A stretch of 64,000 bases of DNA, taken from positions 116,628 through 180,627 of the forward strand of contig QHYK01000043.1 in assembly GCA_003224085.1 (NCBI GenBank). The letters run 5' to 3'. This document shows, piece after piece, positions 60,142 through 64,000 of the stretch. The DNA is from Acidobacteriota bacterium. GTDB taxonomy: Bacteria; Acidobacteriota; Terriglobia; Acidiferrales; UBA7541. Position numbers and translations under genes: made by a program. Position 1 is the first letter of the stretch. Each line of letters begins with the position of its first letter. The notes beneath the pieces are model-generated. The model worked only from the letters and a program-made list of their open reading frames with translations. It did not search any database and was not told the origin of the DNA.

Positions 60142-63100
60142 ATGCTCGTGTTTATTGCCATCCTTTACCTGATACTTGTGGCCATTACCCCATTCGTTGC
60201 GTTCTACTTATTGGGGAAATACAAGAAATTACGCGCAGAGTTTGACCAGAGCAAGGAAGAGCAGGCACAGCAACGCAAGTCTTTGCAACGCGAAATTGCT
60301 GATTTGAAGGAGCAGCTCGCTTCTGCCGTGCCTGGACAGTCTGCAGGCCCGGAAAGGCCAGTGGAACCCGTGACTCCTGCGGCGGCTCCCACGCGGGAAG
60401 GTCCCTTGCCGCCTTCCCGCGTCGAGTTTCCTGGCCCCGTGGAAATACCTCCCCCGGCGGCTATATCTCCGCAAAAACCGGTTATGCCACCAACACCTCG
60501 GGCACCTTCTGTGCCGAGTACGGAAGTCCCCGCGAGGGCCAAAACTCTCGCAGAAGTCAAGCCATCTGTCCCTGCTACTACACCGACGCCAAAGATTCCT
60601 TTGCCCACAGCACCGGTTGTGACACCTCCTTCGGCAAAGCCTCCGACGCCGCCAGCTCAGGCTCAGTCACCCCGGCCAGCGGCACCGCCCGTGCCGCCAT
60701 CCTCGCCACGTCGGGAAGGGGAAATGCCGTGGACTCTTGCCGCGCGAATCTCCACGCCACTGCCGGTTTCCGCGTTCAAGGTACCTCTGCCCAAAGATTC
60801 TGCGCCGAAGCCCACCCTCCAGCAGCGCATGAAAACTGTTTCCTCGATCGAGGAAACCCTCGGCACGAACTGGCTCTTGAAAATTGGCGTCACGCTGTTC
60901 GTGATGGGGATGGCCTACCTCGGAATTCAGGAACTGCGCACGCTTGGCGCGGCTGGCAAGGCGCTCCTTTCCTATCTCGCCGCGGCGACTCTCCTTATCG
61001 GCGGAATTTACTTCGAGAAGAAGGATCGCTACCGGCTTATCGGCCGTGGCGGAATTGGAGGAGGCTGGGCGCTGCTTTTCTTCAGCACCTACGGCATCTA
61101 CCACGTCGGCGCGATGCGAATCTTCCCGCCCGACCTCGCCTGGCTCACTGTGGACTGCGCGCTCATGCTGTTTGTTGCGGTAGGTATGGCGCTCCAGACG
61201 CTGCGTTATCGCTCGCAATTCGTCACCGGCCTCGCGTTCCTCCTTGGCTACTTCACCGTGAGCCTGAGCGAGAACAGCGTTTACAGCCTGAGCGCTGGAG
61301 TCTTTTTGGCTATCGGCCTGGTGTCCATCGTCCTGAAAATGGGCTGGTTCGAACTGGAAGTGTTCGGCATCCTCTCCACTTATCTCACGCATCTCTATTG
61401 GCTCTATCGCCTCCTCGGCGTGAACGGCGCGCGGGGCAGTGCTTTTCCTGAGTATCACGCCAGCCTGACCATCCTGTTCTTCTACTGGCTCATCTTCCGT
61501 TTTTCCTACATCAAGCGTTCGATCAAGAGCGATTTCGAAGAGCACGTTTCCACCGCCGCGGCAGTTCTGAATATCATGCTGCTGCTCGGCTGTATGAAGT
61601 TTCAGTCCGTCGATCCGACGCTCGCTTACATCGCGTTTTTTGCTGTGGGAGCCGTTGAATTTACTTGCGCGCAGCTTCCCGCGACGAGGCGCCGCCGCGA
61701 AGCATTTATCGTGCTTACCGTGGCGGGCGCTGCGCTGATGCTCGCCGCCGTTCCGTCGCATTACGCGGACAATCATGTCGCGATTCTTTGGCTCGTGGGC
61801 ACGGAGGTGTTCCTCATTGCCGGCGCCATGGTGAAAGAAGTTGTCTTCCGCCGGCTCGGGTTGATTACCGGACTTCTGGTCGGCATCCGGCTCCTGGCTT
61901 CCGATTTTCGTGGCCTGGTAGGTCTCCGCTTGCATGGTGAGAAGCTCGAGCTGGGCCCGGGGATTCTTTTTGCCTTCTGCGCGGTGGTGTTTTATCTGAA
62001 TGCTCTAGGCACCGGCTTGCGCTGGAAAGCATTGTTCCAAAGCCCGCTCGATCGGCCGGTGCTCAACGTCCATTCCTATCTCGGCGCATTTACGGCCGCC
62101 ACCGCGGCCTGGGCTCTGTTCACGCAGGATTGGACGGCGATTGCGTTTGCCGCGCTGATGCTCGCACTGGCGGGCATCGGCCGCGCGCTGGAGTCGGGCG
62201 ATTTGCAAGCGCAATACGCATTGCTTGGCCTCCTCGCGTTTTTCCGCGCCGTTGCGGTCAACCTGCACTTGGAAGGTCCAGCGCACGCGCACGTGCGCAC
62301 GCGTTTGCTGACTTTGCCGATCCTCGGCGCCATGTTTTATCTCACCGCAAAACTCGCGCCGCATCGCGACGATCCCGGGCAGCGCACTTTCCGCGGTTTC
62401 TTCGCGGCCGCAGGCACAGCCCTCTTTGCTCTTCTCATCTGGTATGAGGTTCCCGAGTTGTGGCAGCCACTCGTGTTCATCGCGTTCGCCGTGATTCTGT
62501 CCGAAGCCGCGCGCGCCGTGACGCATCACGCCATCGGCTGGCATTCGCACGTTCTTGGCGGACTGGCGACTTACACGGCGCTAATCGCCGGTCCCAACAA
62601 TCTGTACGCCTGGCACACGATTCCCTGGCATGCGCTCGGAGCGTCGCCCGTGGTTGCGGGTCTCTACTGGCTCGCAAAGCGCGTCGGCGTCATCAACCCT
62701 CGCCACCTAAGCGCCGCGCAAGTTGCTTACACCTGGGCGGGCACAGGCGTGATGACTTGGATTCTCGAGGAAGCGCTGCACGCACCCTGGATCGCGGTGG
62801 GCTGGATTGTTTTCGCCGTCGCTCTCACAGTTGCAAATCGCTGGATTCGTTATTCGCAGCTTGCCTGGCAGGCGAATGTTGTGGGCGCATGCGCGCTGCT
62901 CCGAGCCTTCCTTTACAATTTCGACCTCGAGCAAGAATTCTGGGGCCCCATCTCGTTGCGCGTGCTCACGATTTCGCTGGTCGCTGCTGGTTTGTATTTC
63001 CTCTCGCGTCAGGCGGCGCCATCTGAACGCTTCAAGCGCGTCGTGGCGTTCTTCCATTCCTTTGCGGCCACGGGACTCCTTTCGCTGCTGGCATGGTACG

Positions 63101-63933
63101 AACAACCCAACGGCTGGCTCGCTCCGGTTTGGGCAACTTTCGCTCTGGTTATGGCGATTGTAGATCAGCGTCTGGAATTCGAGGAATTGCCCTGGCAATC
63201 CCACGCACTCGCGGCAGTTACTTTAGCGCGCGCGCTCAGCGTGAATCTGTACCTCACCGTCACCTGGCGTGGTTTCAGCGTTCGTCTGCTGTCGCTGGCC
63301 ATTGTGGCCGTGATTTTTTACGCCCTCTCCCGACTGATTCGCATGCCCGAACAATGGCGTCAGCGCGACCTGCACCACATCTATTCCTGGTCTGCGTCGA
63401 TCGTCGTGTCGCTGCTGCTTTGGTACGAGTTGCAGCCGCTTAGCATCGCGGTGGGCTGGGCCGTTTTCGGCCTGGTCCTTTTTGAATACGGCATTCTCCG
63501 CAAAATCACCCAGTTTCGATATCAGGCGTACGTCGCGTTGATTGCCGCCTTTGCGCGTATCTTCTTCGCGAACCTCACGGCAGGCGAGCCGGGCGAATTC
63601 TGGGGCCCGCGCATGTACACGATTCTTCCCCTGGCCTTGATTTTGTTTTTCGTCTATGCACAGTTGCCTCAAGAAGAAGACGTCGCACGCGACCGCCGCC
63701 TGCACTTTGACGTTCTCCTGGCTTATCTGGGGACGGCCACGATCGTCGCGCTCTTTTATTTTCAATTTCCCATCGAATGGGTCGTCGTTTCCTGGGCCGC
63801 GGCCGTTTTTGTACTTCTCGGCGCTTCACTCGCTCTCAATCAGCCGCTCTTCCTTCAGCAGGGCATGCTTCTCGCTGTGCCGACTCGATTTGTTCACGTG
63901 GATTCCGGGTGTGTGTGTCCCTCACTGGTGTGA
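60142..63933 (+). CDS. DUF2339 giant membrane protein with internal repeats
   Basis: 1263 residues. An N-terminal membrane helix (2-25), a coiled-coil stretch (30-65), and a long Pro/Ala-rich linker (75-230) precede the DUF2339 core, which starts SSIEETLGTNWLLKIGVTLFVMGMAYL and continues with about 30 membrane helices. From about residue 750 a unit of about 100-120 residues repeats (LIWYEVPELWQPLVF, LAWYEQPNGWLAPVW, LLWYELQPLSIAVGW, EFWGPISLR, EFWGPRMYT). The last 20 residues (TRFVHVDSGCVCPSLV) do not continue the repeat, so the true C-terminus may have been lost to a frameshift or an assembly edge. Function unknown; probably an envelope protein. Confidence 0.85.
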   Translation: MLVFIAILYLILVAITPFVAFYLLGKYKKLRAEFDQSKEEQAQQRKSLQREIADLKEQLASAVPGQSAGPERPVEPVTPAAAPTREGPLPPSRVEFPGPVEIPPPAAISPQKPVMPPTPRAPSVPSTEVPARAKTLAEVKPSVPATTPTPKIPLPTAPVVTPPSAKPPTPPAQAQSPRPAAPPVPPSSPRREGEMPWTLAARISTPLPVSAFKVPLPKDSAPKPTLQQRMKTVSSIEETLGTNWLLKIGVTLFVMGMAYLGIQELRTLGAAGKALLSYLAAATLLIGGIYFEKKDRYRLIGRGGIGGGWALLFFSTYGIYHVGAMRIFPPDLAWLTVDCALMLFVAVGMALQTLRYRSQFVTGLAFLLGYFTVSLSENSVYSLSAGVFLAIGLVSIVLKMGWFELEVFGILSTYLTHLYWLYRLLGVNGARGSAFPEYHASLTILFFYWLIFRFSYIKRSIKSDFEEHVSTAAAVLNIMLLLGCMKFQSVDPTLAYIAFFAVGAVEFTCAQLPATRRRREAFIVLTVAGAALMLAAVPSHYADNHVAILWLVGTEVFLIAGAMVKEVVFRRLGLITGLLVGIRLLASDFRGLVGLRLHGEKLELGPGILFAFCAVVFYLNALGTGLRWKALFQSPLDRPVLNVHSYLGAFTAATAAWALFTQDWTAIAFAALMLALAGIGRALESGDLQAQYALLGLLAFFRAVAVNLHLEGPAHAHVRTRLLTLPILGAMFYLTAKLAPHRDDPGQRTFRGFFAAAGTALFALLIWYEVPELWQPLVFIAFAVILSEAARAVTHHAIGWHSHVLGGLATYTALIAGPNNLYAWHTIPWHALGASPVVAGLYWLAKRVGVINPRHLSAAQVAYTWAGTGVMTWILEEALHAPWIAVGWIVFAVALTVANRWIRYSQLAWQANVVGACALLRAFLYNFDLEQEFWGPISLRVLTISLVAAGLYFLSRQAAPSERFKRVVAFFHSFAATGLLSLLAWYEQPNGWLAPVWATFALVMAIVDQRLEFEELPWQSHALAAVTLARALSVNLYLTVTWRGFSVRLLSLAIVAVIFYALSRLIRMPEQWRQRDLHHIYSWSASIVVSLLLWYELQPLSIAVGWAVFGLVLFEYGILRKITQFRYQAYVALIAAFARIFFANLTAGEPGEFWGPRMYTILPLALILFFVYAQLPQEEDVARDRRLHFDVLLAYLGTATIVALFYFQFPIEWVVVSWAAAVFVLLGASLALNQPLFLQQGMLLAVPTRFVHVDSGCVCPSLV

Positions 63934-64000
63934 GGGGGTATGCGGGAAGCGAACCGGCGACGCCGGGCGCAGCGCGAAACGGGACAGTTCCTCGGCGAAA

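Noticed and set aside
1..64000. CRISPR arrays, insertion sequences, prophage or integrative element
   Set aside because: No regularly spaced direct repeats, no transposase, integrase, relaxase or phage structural gene was seen on either strand.

Overview
The window is GC-rich and gene-dense with no transposase, integrase or phage gene. It reads as chromosomal DNA of a Gram-negative heterotroph, most likely an uncultured soil-type Acidobacteriota. The evidence is lpxB (lipid A), a TonB-dependent receptor with an N-terminal carboxypeptidase-regulatory-like domain, a fused alpha/beta 2-oxoacid dehydrogenase E1, an ECF42-type sigma factor with its DGPF partner, many secreted hypothetical proteins, and short interspersed repeats of a kind I associate with that phylum. 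This placement is inference from gene content and was not searched.

Layout. 1-2426: a secreted hypothetical protein cut by the left edge and a lipase-maturation-factor-like membrane protein. 3228-10045: glycolysis genes gap, pgk, tpiA, then an inserted stress module (ECF42 sigma factor divergent from a YCII/DGPF protein, plus a DUF3224 protein), then secG and tRNA-Leu(GAG). 10075-12978: VOC protein, nucleoside hydrolase, an orphan Cap15-like cyclic-nucleotide receptor, and a superinfection-immunity-like protein. 13196-15611: an aberrant cytochrome oxidase subunit I plus subunit III. 15630-23387: two PLP aminotransferases, gene debris, an HD-GYP response regulator and a large hybrid sensor kinase. 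23633-31025: metallopeptidase-like protein, the DNA-repair pair mrfA-mrfB, an MFS transporter, and crcB-DUF190 behind a candidate fluoride riboswitch. 31164-33917: TonB receptor with a Cys/His-rich secreted protein. 34068-40955: E1 fusion, PspC, DoxX, SH3 protein, ornithine-cyclodeaminase-like enzyme, Mug glycosylase. 41167-46127: two enoyl-CoA hydratases, a frameshifted relic, rhodanese, an ArsC-like selenoprotein, a 3-hydroxyacyl-CoA dehydrogenase N-domain, a macro-domain protein and a MidA-type methyltransferase. 46547-54481: M1-peptidase-like pseudoenzyme, lpxB, a heterodimeric ABC exporter and a lipoprotein. 54668-63933: hypothetical protein, PilZ coiled-coil giant, DUF962, recR, GNAT and a DUF2339 membrane giant.

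Most noteworthy: (1) an ArsC/Spx-like gene with in-frame TGA at the first position of the CxxC motif, followed by a hairpin with the AGGUCU apical loop of the E. coli fdhF SECIS, a probable selenoprotein that standard gene callers truncate; (2) an oxidase subunit I that keeps all three haem histidines but has lost two of three CuB histidines and the K-channel lysine, with no subunit II; (3) a stand-alone Cap15 receptor without a CD-NTase; (4) an ECF42 promoter-like site upstream of the DGPF gene; (5) a candidate fluoride riboswitch before crcB; (6) in-frame repeat-derived insertions in mrfA and other genes.
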